A stretch of DNA of 64,000 nucleotides from assembly GCA_017963165.1 (NCBI GenBank), contig JAGCTZ010000053.1:19122-83121 (forward strand), in the 5' to 3' direction. Every line of letters begins with the position of its first letter. Within the stretch, counting starts at the first letter, position 1. Made by a program: the position numbers and the translations under genes. The notes below the pieces were generated by a model that saw only the letters and a program-made list of their open reading frames with translations, did not search any database and was not told the DNA's origin. Shown here in pieces: positions 27,727 through 37,755 of this stretch. This stretch comes from Treponema sp. (GTDB lineage: Bacteria; Spirochaetota; Spirochaetia; Treponematales; Treponemataceae).

Positions 27727-29811
27727 ATGGAAAATTTACCTGAACTGTTTGGAAGTCTTGTTTTTAATCAGAGTGTCATGAAGGAAATGCTTCCTTCTCA
27801 AACCTTTAAAGCGCTTAAGCACACTATGGACGAGGGAACTCCCCTTGATTTAGAGGCAGCAAATCAGATTGCAGAAGCAATGAAAACCTGGGCCATTTCT
27901 AAAGGAGCAACACACTACTCTCACTGGTTCCAGCCACTTTCCGGAATTACTGCCGAAAAGCACGATTCTTTCCTTACACCAGCCGATGAAGGAAAAATCA
28001 TAATGAGCTTTAGCGGTAAAGAGCTTATTAAAGGTGAACCGGATGCCTCAAGCTTTCCAAATGGTGGAAAACGCTCTACCTTCGAAGCACGCGGCTACAC
28101 AGTTTGGGATCCAACATCTTATCCTTTTGTAAAAGATCATACACTTTGTATTCCAACAGCCTTCTGTTCTTATAACGGCGAAGCTCTTGATAAAAAAACT
28201 CCACTCCTCCGTTCTATGGAAGCATTGAATGAACAAAGTCTTCGTATTCTTAATCTATTCGGAAAAAAACCAAAGCATATTACAACAACAATGGGCCCGG
28301 AACAGGAATACTTTTTAATAGACGAAAAGCTTTACCAGAAACGTAAAGACCTTAAAATGTGCGGACGAACACTTTTTGGTGCGCGCCCCGTAAAAGGTCA
28401 GGAAATGGATGACCAGTATTTTGCAGCAATCAAGCCTCGTGTAATCAAATATATGGAAGATTTGAACATCGAACTGTGGAAGCTTGGAATCTACTGTAAA
28501 ACAGAACATAACGAAGCTGCTCCTGCCCAGCACGAAATGGCACCTATTTTTACAACAAGCAATCTTGCTGCGGACCAGAATCAGCTTACAATGGAAATAA
28601 TGAAAAAGGTTGCACGCCGCCATGGGCTTCTTTGTCTGCTCCATGAAAAGCCTTTCGAAGGAGTAAACGGAAGCGGCAAGCATAACAACTGGTCCATTGC
28701 AACAGATGATGGCGAAAATCTTTTTGCACCGGGAAAAACGCCACGCGACAATGCTCAGTTCCTTCTGTTTTTGACAGCTGTAATCAAAGCTGTAGACGAA
28801 AATCAGGATTTGCTGCGCTATTCTGTTGCCAGTGCCGGAAATGATCATCGTCTTGGAGCAAACGAAGCTCCTCCAGCAATTATGTCTATTTACGTAGGCG
28901 ATGAGCTTCAGGCTGTTCTTGAATCAATTAAATCCGGCAAAACCTACGACGGTAAAAAACGCAGCAAAATGTCTATCGGTGTAGATGTTCTTCCACCAAT
29001 TCCAAAAGACTCCACCGACCGCAACAGAACTTCTCCTTTTGCCTTTACAGGAAACCGCTTTGAATTCCGTTCTGTAGGAAGTGCTCTTTCTATAAGCGGC
29101 CCAAATACAATCTTAAATGCAATTCTTGCCAATACTTTATGTGATTTTGCAGATGAACTTGAAAAATCAAAGGCTTTTGATTCTGATTTGCAGAAACTCA
29201 TCAAACGCGAAATTACAGCTCACTGGAGAATCCTCTTTAACGGTAATGGTTACGGCAAAGAATGGATTGCAGAAGCAGAACAGCGCGGTCTTAAAAACTA
29301 CCGCACAACTCCAAAAGCAATTGAACACTATCTTGATGAAAAAAATGTAAAGCTCTTTACAAGAATGGGAATCTACACTCCTGAAGAAATGAAGAGCCAC
29401 TATGACATCAAGCTCGAAAAATATTGCCAGGTTTTGAACATAGAAGTAAACACCATGCTCGAAATGGTTCACAAAGACATAATTCCAGCCGCCTTTAAGT
29501 ACATGAACGTACTTGCAGACACAGAATTTAAAATGCAGCGGGTTTTCAGCCTTTGCGATGCAGGCATTAAGCTTATTGGCCGATTGAATACTCTTATAAA
29601 CGACCTTTCGAACAAAGCAGATAAACTTTCGCAGGAGCACGACAAAACTAATAAGATTGCAGATCTTATGAAACGCGCACACTCTTACGCAAAGGTTATT
29701 CTGCCGGCAATGGAACAGGTCCGTACCGTAGCCGACCAGATAGAACCTTTATTAGGCGAAGAATACAAACCATTCCCAACCTACGAAGATTTGCTTTACA
29801 GCGTGCAATAA
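27727..29811 (+). CDS. glnN: Glutamine synthetase type III
   Basis: 694 residues, the length of GSIII, far longer than GSI. Characteristic parts: [14 protein letters not shown] (about 60), [11 protein letters not shown] (about 195), [14 protein letters not shown] (about 260), [12 protein letters not shown] (about 315) and the extended C-terminal helical region. It makes glutamine from ammonia and glutamate; GSIII is common in Bacteroidetes, cyanobacteria and gut anaerobes. Only AGG stands close to the ATG, and the -10 box is six bases away, so translation may be leaderless. Confidence 0.95.
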   Translation: MENLPELFGSLVFNQSVMKEMLPSQTFKALKHTMDEGTPLDLEAANQIAEAMKTWAISKGATHYSHWFQPLSGITAEKHDSFLTPADEGKIIMSFSGKELIKGEPDASSFPNGGKRSTFEARGYTVWDPTSYPFVKDHTLCIPTAFCSYNGEALDKKTPLLRSMEALNEQSLRILNLFGKKPKHITTTMGPEQEYFLIDEKLYQKRKDLKMCGRTLFGARPVKGQEMDDQYFAAIKPRVIKYMEDLNIELWKLGIYCKTEHNEAAPAQHEMAPIFTTSNLAADQNQLTMEIMKKVARRHGLLCLLHEKPFEGVNGSGKHNNWSIATDDGENLFAPGKTPRDNAQFLLFLTAVIKAVDENQDLLRYSVASAGNDHRLGANEAPPAIMSIYVGDELQAVLESIKSGKTYDGKKRSKMSIGVDVLPPIPKDSTDRNRTSPFAFTGNRFEFRSVGSALSISGPNTILNAILANTLCDFADELEKSKAFDSDLQKLIKREITAHWRILFNGNGYGKEWIAEAEQRGLKNYRTTPKAIEHYLDEKNVKLFTRMGIYTPEEMKSHYDIKLEKYCQVLNIEVNTMLEMVHKDIIPAAFKYMNVLADTEFKMQRVFSLCDAGIKLIGRLNTLINDLSNKADKLSQEHDKTNKIADLMKRAHSYAKVILPAMEQVRTVADQIEPLLGEEYKPFPTYEDLLYSVQ

Positions 29812-29855
29812 CAGGAATTGTTTAATATCATTCGTAATGCCTCCTAAACTTTTCA

Positions 29856-29884
29856 TTGAAAGATAGCATTTTATGGCTTATAAT
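29856..29884 (+). promoter_or_regulatory. Promoter of the repeat lipoprotein gene
   Basis: TTGAAA (29856-29861), 17 bp, TATAAT (29879-29884). A leader of about 55 nt follows, with TGGAGTG before the ATG at 29945. Confidence 0.75.
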
Positions 29885-29944
29885 TATATTAACTGCCTTT
29901 CTCGTTTCACTTGTCTTTAATCATATCTAAATTGGAGTGACATT

Positions 29945-31885
29945 ATGAAAATGTTTAAATCATTCTCCCTGCTTATTGGCTTTGCATTATGTGCAATGTT
30001 TATTTCCTGCGACAAACTGACCGAAACTGATGCCTCGGAAATTCTTCCCGACAAAGTAATCTGGGAACCGGCAACCACGGCAGAAGGAACATTTATTACT
30101 GTTTCTGCAGATGCTTGGGAAAATGACGGGCATTTAAAAAGTGATTTTTCTGGAACTGCTCCAATAATCTATTTTGAAAATGGAATTGATTTGACAGGCT
30201 ATAAATACCTGAATATTGAAGCGTATTGTCCTGATGATGGTTATCATTTGCTTGGTTTTACAGGTTTTTCTGAAGAGCCTCATGAAAAAGTTGCAAGACT
30301 TCAGGCTATGGGTTCTAAGGAAGCTACAGTTTATCAGACAGATTTTGGTGTAAATAATAAAGAATGGCCTGATATGTCCCAAGGTACCTTTGCAATGCGT
30401 CCAAGCACATCAAATAAAATCAATTATATTTTGACTTATTCATTTGACCCATTAAATCCTGTTGGTGATATTCCTGATGTAAAAATTTGTATAAAAAAAA
30501 TTTATGCAACAAATAAAAAGCTTACTAATGATACATCAAAGGATAAAATCGTTTTTAAGGCTATTGAACCAGAGGGACATAAATTTACAACAGTAGAGCA
30601 AGAGAGTGACTGGGATTCAAATGTTATTTTTTTAGGCAACAACTTTAATTTGGAAGGTTATAAATATTTAAATTTGGAGATTTCCAGCCCTAACTGTAAT
30701 AATTACTCGGTCAATATTTAAAGCTGGACAGACGTTACAAAGACAGATTATGAAAGTGCAAGAAAATTAGAGTTTAGCAGAATCCTTACAAACGAAATGA
30801 CTGTTTATCAAATTCCATTTGGTGTGTTCAAGGAATACTGGTTTGACTGGCGTGAATCTGAAAACTATAAAAAGCCAATAACAGATAATATTTTGACTTA
30901 TTTGTATATAAGTACACAGGATACTGAAAATGATTGGAGTTGGCACGCAGGCGTTGATGTTTATATAAAAAGCATAACAGCAACAAATACTTTGCTTGAA
31001 ACTCCTGATACATCAAAAGACAAGGTTGTTTATTCAGCAATTGAACCGGAAGGACGCAGAATTACAACAAAAGATGACGACTGGGTATATTTGGATACAG
31101 GTTATTATAATCTGGAAGGTTATGATTATCTTAATTTCGAAATTGCAAGTCCAAATAGTAATTTTAATGTTGTAAATATATATGCGCGAGATTATTGTAA
31201 TGATGCAGTTGGACACCTGGAGTCAATATTAACACGTGGTTACAATGTCATTCAAATTCCTTTTGGTAAAGATAAAGGAACTTGGGAAAAATGGATTGGA
31301 AACACTAGTTCAACTGTATCTTTTGCTACAAATGAATTGCGAAGTCTTGCAATTTGGGCAACAGACCAGAGTGCACAAAACTGGCCTAATGTAAAGAATG
31401 TTGATATTTATATAAAAAGCATAACTGCTACTAACAAAAAACTGGAAGAAAGAGTTGTTTATGAAGCTCCTTCGTCATCTGAAGGATATAAAATTACAAC
31501 AGAAAAAAATTGGGTAGCTTTTTATCTCGGCTATTCAAATCTAAAAGGATTTAAATATCTAAATATAGAACTTTACAGTCCAAACAATAATAATTATGCA
31601 ATTGAAATTGATGGTTGGGGTGGAAGTCCAAGAGAAGATGTTGCAGATTTTGAATACGTAAACTTAAATGAAAATCCTAGGATTATTCAGGTTGGTTTTG
31701 GAACTAGTAGAGAATACTGGAATGCCTGGGTTGCAGACAAAAATGATTTTGAACAAAGGCCAACCAATTCCGATGATCTTAACCATTTTGCTATTGGTGC
31801 ACGTGACTCTAATGGACAACTGGTAGAAGGAATAGATATTTACATCAAACGCATCTGGGCAACTAATACCGAATTACAGCAATAA
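29945..31885 (+). pseudogene. Four-repeat lipoprotein interrupted by one in-frame TAA
   Basis: One frame runs from 29945 to 31885 with a single TAA at 30719-30721. Signal peptide with lipobox MFISCDK. The mature protein has four repeats of about 150 residues, each with an E-x-x-G-x-x-(I/F)-T-T start, an L-x-G-(Y/F)-x-Y-L-N-(I/L/F)-E strand, an (I/V)-x-F-G turn followed by W, and an end of the form D(I/V)YIK-I-ATN. The repeats look like beta-sandwich, carbohydrate-binding-type units, but I do not recognise a named family. The stop falls in repeat 2 where repeat 3 has Tyr (NIY), so a one-base TAT/TAC-to-TAA change would explain it. An ATG at 30797 follows the stop. Confidence 0.8.
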
Positions 31886-31908
31886 TTGCCCAAAATGATT
31901 TTATAAAA

Positions 31909-32520
31909 TTATTCAGAAGCTTCTTCAGAAAGCTTTGATTTTCTCTTTGAAGATACAAAAAGGCCAACGAAAACTGCTGCACAAATAATTGTTGCGGCAG
32001 CGGCTTCGATTGCAGCCTGTGGAGCAAGAACAGCAATAACAGCAAAATAGCCCATACCACCCATGCCTTCGCGTACAGCAGTACCTGCAAAAAGGTAAAG
32101 ACATCCAATTACCAAGAGTGTATGACATGCTGTAGAAACAAATGCTGTAATTCCAGCGCTTACCGATTTTGGAAGTTTAGGAAGCTTGCTGAATGCAAAC
32201 CACAAAGCCCAGGCAATTAAACCTGTAAGCATACGTGGCAAAACTGAACAAAGTGGGTTTACAAAAAGAGGATCAAGAACACCGCTTGGGCTCATTGCAG
32301 CCTGAATAAGAGACATAATTCCAAAAACTGCGCCTGTAAAAAGTGCAGAAGGAAGTCCTACAAGGCATGCAGCAAGAATGATAGGTACATGAAGAATTGT
32401 AATTGATGCAGCAGGTCCAATAGGAATAAGTCCTAGCTTTGTAATTCCTAAAACTATAATAAGAGCGCTCAAAGCGCCTGTAAGAACAAGTTTGCGTGTA
32501 AGTGAAACATTTTTTTCCAT
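31909..32520 (-). CDS. ECF transporter substrate-binding (S) component
   Basis: 203 residues with about six hydrophobic helices, the S-component size. The start SLTRKLVLTGALSALIIVLG followed by GPAASITILHVPIILAACLVGL and GAVFGIMSLIQA is the usual ECF S-component pattern (helix 1 AxxxA region and the L1 loop). It would bind a vitamin or cofactor precursor and work with EcfT/EcfA encoded elsewhere. GGAGTC lies before the ATG. The vitamin cannot be inferred; no riboswitch was recognised upstream. Confidence 0.78.
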   Translation of the reverse strand: MEKNVSLTRKLVLTGALSALIIVLGITKLGLIPIGPAASITILHVPIILAACLVGLPSALFTGAVFGIMSLIQAAMSPSGVLDPLFVNPLCSVLPRMLTGLIAWALWFAFSKLPKLPKSVSAGITAFVSTACHTLLVIGCLYLFAGTAVREGMGGMGYFAVIAVLAPQAAIEAAAATIICAAVFVGLFVSSKRKSKLSEEASE

Positions 32521-32554
32521 AAAGAGACTCCTTAAATAAATTAAAAGCGATTAT

Positions 32555-32576
32555 GACAAAACAAGTATGTTTTGTC
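32555..32576 (-). terminator. Hairpin between DUF1846 gene and ECF gene
   Basis: GACAAAAC (32555-32562), loop of six, GTTTTGTC (32569-32576). It lies after the DUF1846 stop on the minus strand. No strong U run follows, so it may be a weak terminator or an mRNA end-protecting stem. Confidence 0.45.
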
Positions 32577-32610
32577 AATTAAAATTATCAATCAAAATTA
32601 TCAAACCAGA

Positions 32611-34092
32611 TTATCCGATAAGAGACTTCTGCTTCTTGCTTACAGGTTCACAGGTAAGGTCAACACCAAGCTTTTTAAAGATTTTTCGGTCAACTTCGCT
32701 AAGCATAACACTTGTATGAACCTGGCAGCCGCGCAGATTAGGCAGTTGTGCAATTGCTCTACGGCAGTTTTCATCATCCTTTGAAAGCATTGCAAGAGCA
32801 ACAAGAACTTCGTCTGTATGAAGGCGTGGATTGTTTCCGCTCAGGTATGTTACTTTCATTTCCTGAATCGGCTCAATCATCTCTTTTGGAATAAGTTTAA
32901 GCTTGTGGTCAAGGCCTGCAAGATGCTTTGTGGCATTAAGAATAAGAGCAGCACTTGTACCAAGCAACTCTGTAGTTTCAGATGTAATAATTGTTCCATC
33001 GGCAAGTTCAATAGCTGCACAAATAGATTTTGATTTTGCGGCACGTTCCTTTGCGGCAACTGTAACACGGCGTTCGTCTGTAGAAATCTTTTCCTGCTGC
33101 ATCAAAAGTTCAATCTTGTTGATTTCTTCTTCTGTTGCATCACCATCCATGTAGCGGTTAAGTGTAACATAGTAACGGCGGATTATTTCCTGACGGCTTG
33201 CTTCGCGGCAGGCTTCATCATCATAAATACAATAACCGGCCATGTTAACGCCCATATCTGTAGGCGATTTATATGGATTTTCACCGTAAATTCCTTTAAA
33301 AATAGCATCAAGAACAGGGAATATTTCGATATCACGATTGTAATTTACAGTTGTTTTGCCGTAAGCCTCAAGATGCCACGGATCAATCATGTTTACGTCG
33401 TTCAAATCGGCAGTTGCAGCTTCGTAAGCAAGATTTACAGGATGTTTTAACGGCAGATTCCAGATAGGAAATGTTTCGAACTTTGCATAACCGGCTTTTA
33501 TTCCGCGTTTATTTTCATGATAAAGCTGACTAAGACAAGTTGCCATTTTACCGCTTCCGGGACCAGGGGCTGTAACAACAACAAGCGGGCGGGTTGTTTC
33601 TATATAATCATTCTTTCCATAACCTTCATCACTGTCTATAAGTGCAACATTTGAAGGATAGCCTGGAATTGTATAATGATAGTAAGCTTTTATACCCATT
33701 TTTTTAAGCTTACTGCGGAAAAGCTTTGCTGCTTCCTGTCCTGTATAATGGGTTATGACAACACTTCCAACCATAAGGCCACGGTTTTGGAATTCATCGC
33801 GAAGACGAAGAACGTCTTTATCGTAGGTAATGCCAAGATCGCTTCTGATTTTATTTTTTTCGATATCGACAGCACTAATTACAATTACAATTTCTGCAAC
33901 ATCTGCAAGCTGCATAAGCATTCGTAATTTACTGTCTGGTTGAAATCCTGGTAAAACGCGGGCTGCATGGTAGTCATCAAACAGCTTTCCGCCGAATTCC
34001 AGATAGAGTTTATCGCCAAATTTGGCAATCCTTTCTTTGATGTGCTCTGATTGAATCTTTAGATACTTTTCGTTGTCAAAACCGTTTTTCAT
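32611..34092 (-). CDS. DUF1846 family protein
   Basis: 493 residues, the full family length. Typical marks: GFDNEKYLKIQSEHIKERI at the start, KLYLEFGGKLFDDYHAARVLPGF, the nucleotide-loop-like TAPGPGSGKMATCLSQLYHE (about 172-191) and WNLPLKHPVNLAYEAATADLND. Structures of the family exist but no biochemical role is established. A TATAAT lies ten bases before the ATG with no Shine-Dalgarno, implying a leader of only a few bases. Confidence 0.9.
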   Translation of the reverse strand: MKNGFDNEKYLKIQSEHIKERIAKFGDKLYLEFGGKLFDDYHAARVLPGFQPDSKLRMLMQLADVAEIVIVISAVDIEKNKIRSDLGITYDKDVLRLRDEFQNRGLMVGSVVITHYTGQEAAKLFRSKLKKMGIKAYYHYTIPGYPSNVALIDSDEGYGKNDYIETTRPLVVVTAPGPGSGKMATCLSQLYHENKRGIKAGYAKFETFPIWNLPLKHPVNLAYEAATADLNDVNMIDPWHLEAYGKTTVNYNRDIEIFPVLDAIFKGIYGENPYKSPTDMGVNMAGYCIYDDEACREASRQEIIRRYYVTLNRYMDGDATEEEINKIELLMQQEKISTDERRVTVAAKERAAKSKSICAAIELADGTIITSETTELLGTSAALILNATKHLAGLDHKLKLIPKEMIEPIQEMKVTYLSGNNPRLHTDEVLVALAMLSKDDENCRRAIAQLPNLRGCQVHTSVMLSEVDRKIFKKLGVDLTCEPVSKKQKSLIG

Positions 34093-34245
34093 ACGGTATT
34101 GAATTATAACATATCATGAAAAAATCTACAATTAAAAAGTTATTCGGACAATCCGGAGATGATGTACTAATTTCTTTATTATAAAGAATCAAAAAATATT
34201 CAAAGGTTCTGGAACCCTTGTAATCCACAAACCAAAAATTTATAC

Positions 34246-34274
34246 TTGTTATAACTGCATTTTGAGTTTATAAT
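34246..34274 (+). promoter_or_regulatory. Promoter of rsmI
   Basis: TTGTTA (34246-34251), 17 bp, TATAAT (34269-34274), then six bases to the GTG at 34281. Confidence 0.7.
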
Positions 34275-34280
34275 ATAATT

Positions 34281-35003
34281 GTGTCGGTACTATATGTTGT
34301 GGGAACGCCTATAGGAAATCTTGGGGATATCACCCTGCGGGCAATAGAAACGTTTAAAAGCGTAGATTTTATAGCAGCAGAGGATACACGCCATACACTT
34401 CAGTTGTTGAACCATCTGGAGATAAAAAAACCGCTGATTTCCTGTCGGGCACAGAATGAAAAGGCTGCTGGAAGCAAAATTGTTGAACTTTTGGCACAGG
34501 GACATTCTGTAGCATATGCAAGCGATGCCGGAACTCCTGGAATTAGTGATCCTGGGGCGGTGCTTGTTGATGTTGTTCGCGAAGCTGGCTATGAAGTTGT
34601 ACCGATTCCTGGTGCGTCGGCATTTGCAACCTTAATAAGTGTTGCCGGCAGCGGCGGAAAGACATTGATTTTCGAAGGTTTTCTTTCTCCCAAACCGGGC
34701 AGAAGACGAAGCCGCCTGCGGGAATTGATGCAGACAGGAGATGCTGTAATTATTTACGAATCTCCTTACAGAATTACTAAACTTCTTTCTGACATTGCCG
34801 ATATAGATAGTACAAGGCGCATCGTTGTTGGACGGGAACTGACCAAGCTCCACGAAGAGATTTTGAGCGGTTCTGCTGGCGATTTAAGAGATGACTATGC
34901 AAACAGGCCTTCTATTAAAGGTGAGTTCGCAATTTTCATTTCGGGCACGAAAAATATTCAACTTTCTGAAGAATCTACCGATAATTTAAAGGTAGAGGGG
35001 TAG
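34281..35003 (+). CDS. rsmI: 16S rRNA (cytidine1402-2'-O)-methyltransferase
   Basis: 240 residues starting with GTG. Tetrapyrrole-methylase fold: LYVVGTPIGNLGDITLRA at the N-terminus, AEDTRHT, SDAGTPGISDPG (about 80-91), PGASAFATLISVAG and FEGFLSPKPGRRRSRL, all diagnostic of RsmI. It methylates C1402 in the ribosomal P site. No ribosome site is visible and the promoter abuts the start, so the message should be leaderless. flgM follows after six bases. Confidence 0.95.
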   Translation: MSVLYVVGTPIGNLGDITLRAIETFKSVDFIAAEDTRHTLQLLNHLEIKKPLISCRAQNEKAAGSKIVELLAQGHSVAYASDAGTPGISDPGAVLVDVVREAGYEVVPIPGASAFATLISVAGSGGKTLIFEGFLSPKPGRRRSRLRELMQTGDAVIIYESPYRITKLLSDIADIDSTRRIVVGRELTKLHEEILSGSAGDLRDDYANRPSIKGEFAIFISGTKNIQLSEESTDNLKVEG

Positions 35004-35009
35004 GACGTT

Positions 35010-35297
35010 ATGATGATAAATAGTGTAAACAATGTTTCTCAGTTGAACAATGTTCAGAACATCCGCAAGACAGATAACTCTGCTAAGGTAAGCAAAGAAA
35101 CTGATTCAATTTCTGTTTCTAAAGAAGCCGTACAGATGGCCGAAGCTTATTACCTTGACAAGGTTGCTTCTGAAACTCCTGATGTAAGGGCTGATCGCAT
35201 TGCAGAAGTTAAAGCTAAGATTAAGGATCCATCTTACCTGAGTGATGCTGTAATTCAGTCTGCTGCTGAAAAATTTATGACAAGCGTAGGACTTTAA
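35010..35297 (+). CDS. flgM: Anti-sigma-28 factor FlgM
   Basis: 95 residues. The N-terminal half is polar and probably disordered; the C-terminal half, ETPDVRADRIAEVKAKIKDP then YLSDAVIQSAAEKFM, is the sigma-28-binding FlgM motif. It holds back late flagellar gene expression until the hook-basal body is complete. It starts ATGATG with AGG a few bases before, and shares the rsmI transcript, which ends at the hairpin at 35345-35380. Confidence 0.88.
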   Translation: MMINSVNNVSQLNNVQNIRKTDNSAKVSKETDSISVSKEAVQMAEAYYLDKVASETPDVRADRIAEVKAKIKDPSYLSDAVIQSAAEKFMTSVGL

Positions 35298-35344
35298 TCC
35301 GTTTTGATTTCTTGTTGATTTTCAGCACAACAATCGGTTGTAAA

Positions 35345-35380
35345 AAAGGTTGTCCATTAAAGGGCAACCTTTTCTTTTTT
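35345..35380 (+). terminator. Intrinsic terminator after rsmI-flgM
   Basis: AAAGGTTGTCC (35345-35355), six-base loop, GGGCAACCTTT (35362-35372), then CTTTTTT. Eleven pairs, one of them G-T. Confidence 0.92.
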
Positions 35381-35400
35381 AACGAAAAAATCATTGAAAA

Positions 35401-35448
35401 GGGGTCCTTTGCTTCGACAAGCTCAGTACAAGCTGGCTCAGGGACCCC
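35401..35448. repeat. Dispersed repeat copy with palindromic ends
   Basis: GGGGTCC at 35401 and GGACCCC at 35448 enclose TTCGACAAGCTCAG and CTGGCTCAG. A family member with both ends intact, between the flgM terminator and the esterase gene's end. Confidence 0.82.
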
Positions 35449-35455
35449 ATTCTTT

Positions 35456-36238
35456 CTAGAACATCATAGGAATAAACTTTTCGGCGTATTCCTGCCAGAA
35501 TTTCATATCGTGAATGCCCTTGCTTTCGCAGTAGGTGTGTGGAACCTTCTGTTCCTCCAGGAACTTGTGGAAAGCACGGTTCGGTTCAAGCAGGAAATCT
35601 TCTGTTCCGCAGGCCATAAAAATTTCAGGAAGCTTTTTACCGGCTGCAAGCTGCTTTTTAAGAAGATATTCCGGATTATTGTCACTTTCGGCTAATTTTG
35701 CAGGATCACCAAAGCACATATAATAATAATCATAATTTGCAACATTGTTTCCGGTTCCCGGCTTCATCTGGGCTACTTCATTATGAATAAGTGCCGAAGA
35801 AAGCGCTGCTGTTTTACCAAAAGTTTCGGGATATGCAAAAGCTGTATGAAGGGCTCCAAAACCACCCATAGAAAAGCCCATCAGATATGTATCATCTGCA
35901 GTCATTGCAAGATGAAAGGTTTTTCGAACATATTCTACAAGTTCTTCGCCTACAAAAGACGCAAACTGTCTACCTGTAGCAGGACCATCAAGCCAGAAGC
36001 CGTTTTCGCCGCTTGGAATTACAACTGCAAAGTTATATTGCTCTGCAAGATTTCCCGGAACCCAGTTAAAAGCAGCTCCTGTATATCCATGAAGTAAAAA
36101 TAGTGTTTTCATAGGACGGTCTTTACGTTTAAGGTCGTCGCGTGGATAATCCATTCGGATATCGTTAGGAATTACCATAAGGAAAGAAACGTCTCGGCGT
36201 AAAACCTTTGAATAAAATCTGATGCTAAAATCTGCCAT
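35456..36238 (-). CDS. Esterase D-like alpha/beta hydrolase (acetyl/feruloyl esterase type)
   Basis: 260 residues. The oxyanion region is FLLHGYTGAAFNW (about 48), the nucleophile GFSMGGFGA (about 120), Asp in CGTEDFLLEPNR (about 210) and His in KGIHDMKFW (about 243). This matches the small tributyrin/acetyl esterases and feruloyl esterases. Cytoplasmic, as no signal peptide is visible; AGGA stands upstream of the ATG. The dispersed repeat at 36257-36283 lies in its leader. Confidence 0.85.
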   Translation of the reverse strand: MADFSIRFYSKVLRRDVSFLMVIPNDIRMDYPRDDLKRKDRPMKTLFLLHGYTGAAFNWVPGNLAEQYNFAVVIPSGENGFWLDGPATGRQFASFVGEELVEYVRKTFHLAMTADDTYLMGFSMGGFGALHTAFAYPETFGKTAALSSALIHNEVAQMKPGTGNNVANYDYYYMCFGDPAKLAESDNNPEYLLKKQLAAGKKLPEIFMACGTEDFLLEPNRAFHKFLEEQKVPHTYCESKGIHDMKFWQEYAEKFIPMMF

Positions 36239-36256
36239 AAAAGGACTCCTTTTTTT

Positions 36257-36283
36257 GGCCCCTTCGACAGGCTCTGGGACCCC
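36257..36283. repeat. Dispersed repeat copy upstream of the esterase gene
   Basis: GGCCCCTTCGACAGGCTC then TGGGACCCC. It fills most of the gap between the trkH stop and the esterase start. Confidence 0.8.
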
Positions 36284-36299
36284 ATTATTTGATAACTGC

Positions 36300-37745
36300 T
36301 TATTTTTTCCAGTAACTTGGCATAAAGAAAATTATCATTGTATAAAGTTCAAGACGGCCGGCAAGCATTGCAAAGCAGTACCAGAGTTTTACAAAAGCAG
36401 GAAGCGCCCCGTAATTTGCTGTAGGCCCAAGAATTCCAAACGCAGGACCTACATTGCCAACCATAGATAAAGCACCTGTAGCAGAACTCAAAATATCAAG
36501 TTTTCCAAGACAGCCTATAAATACAGAAATAGCAATCATCACAAAATAAAGGAACATAAATGATGTTACGCTAAGAACTATATCCTTACTGCTGACCTTG
36601 CCGTTAAGTCTTATTGTAAAAATTCCGTGTGGATGAAGCATCCTCTTTGTTTCATTATTAAGCTGCTTTGTAAGAACAACCCATCGCACAACCTTAATTC
36701 CACCCGAAGTAGAACCGGAACAACCGCCTACAAAGAAAAGCATAAACAGGAAGAATTGCGCTATCACAGGCCATTGAAGGTAATCTGCGGTTCCAAAACC
36801 AGTTGTCGTCATAATAGAAACGGCCTGGAACGAAGAATATCGCAGACTTTTACCAAATCCGCCGTAATAAGGTATTACAGAAATGGTAATTCCTATAAAT
36901 GATACCAGAAGAATACCTAAATATGCCTTAAATTCAGCGTTACTAAAGATATCTTTAACCTTTCCCTGGAATAAATACACAAAAAGACTGAAGTTTATAC
37001 CCGCAAGGAACATAAACACTGTAATGATTATTTCTACAGCCAGCGAATTGTAGGTACCGATAGAAGCGTTTCTTGTAGAAAATCCGCCGGTACCAAGTGT
37101 TGCAAAAGCATGCGAAAGAGCATCTACAAAATCCATACCGGCAAGCTTAAGTGCTATTGTTTCTGCAACTGTAAAACCAAGATAGATAATCCAAAGAACC
37201 TTTGCAGTTGTGGTAATTCTTGCCGTAACCTTGCCTTTTTCGGGGCCTGTAGTTTCTGCCTTAATAAGCTGAAAGCCTCCAACTCCAAGCAGCGGCATAA
37301 GTGCTACAGTAAGAGTAACAATTCCCATACCGCCAATCCAGTGTGTAAGACAACGAAGCATATTTACAGAACGAGGAAGATTTTCTACCTCCGAAAGGAT
37401 TGTTGCTCCTGTTGTTGTAAAACCACTTACACTTTCGAAAAGCGCATCCATGTAGCTTGCAAAGTATCCGCTCATAAACAAAGGAACGGAACCAAGGAAA
37501 GACATTACAACCCAGCTCATTGCTACAATTACAAACGTCTGCTTTATAGACATTGAAAACTTAATTTTCCTTGTAGAAAGTGTTACAACAAAACAGAAAA
37601 CAAAGCTTACAAGCATTGGAATTACAAAAGGCAGAATCATCTGTGTTTCGCCATTAAATATTGCAACCAAAAGAGGTATAGAAAACAGACCGCCGACTAT
37701 TGCCAGAAGAATTGAACTGATTTTAAGAAAGCTTATAAAAAACAT
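36300..37745 (-). CDS. trkH: TrkH/KtrB-type potassium uptake channel subunit
   Basis: 481 residues from the ATG at 37745 (MFFISFLKI); an ATG at 37772 would run 17 bases into trkA. About ten hydrophobic segments with K+ filter loops SGFTTTGATIL, HAFATLGTGGFSTRN, MTTTGFGTADY and GGCSGSTSGGIKV. It imports K+ together with the TrkA subunit encoded immediately upstream. Cell-membrane protein; closely spaced minus-strand pair. Confidence 0.92.
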   Translation of the reverse strand: MFFISFLKISSILLAIVGGLFSIPLLVAIFNGETQMILPFVIPMLVSFVFCFVVTLSTRKIKFSMSIKQTFVIVAMSWVVMSFLGSVPLFMSGYFASYMDALFESVSGFTTTGATILSEVENLPRSVNMLRCLTHWIGGMGIVTLTVALMPLLGVGGFQLIKAETTGPEKGKVTARITTTAKVLWIIYLGFTVAETIALKLAGMDFVDALSHAFATLGTGGFSTRNASIGTYNSLAVEIIITVFMFLAGINFSLFVYLFQGKVKDIFSNAEFKAYLGILLVSFIGITISVIPYYGGFGKSLRYSSFQAVSIMTTTGFGTADYLQWPVIAQFFLFMLFFVGGCSGSTSGGIKVVRWVVLTKQLNNETKRMLHPHGIFTIRLNGKVSSKDIVLSVTSFMFLYFVMIAISVFIGCLGKLDILSSATGALSMVGNVGPAFGILGPTANYGALPAFVKLWYCFAMLAGRLELYTMIIFFMPSYWKK

Positions 37746-37755
37746 AATGCCGCAC

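Noticed and set aside
31909..32520. Upstream riboswitch for the ECF gene
   Set aside because: Only a simple 8-bp hairpin (32555-32576) is present; no conserved riboswitch core was seen.
34116..34184. 22-codon frame between DUF1846 and rsmI
   Set aside because: Too short, no ribosome site, and no good promoter spacing; likely chance.
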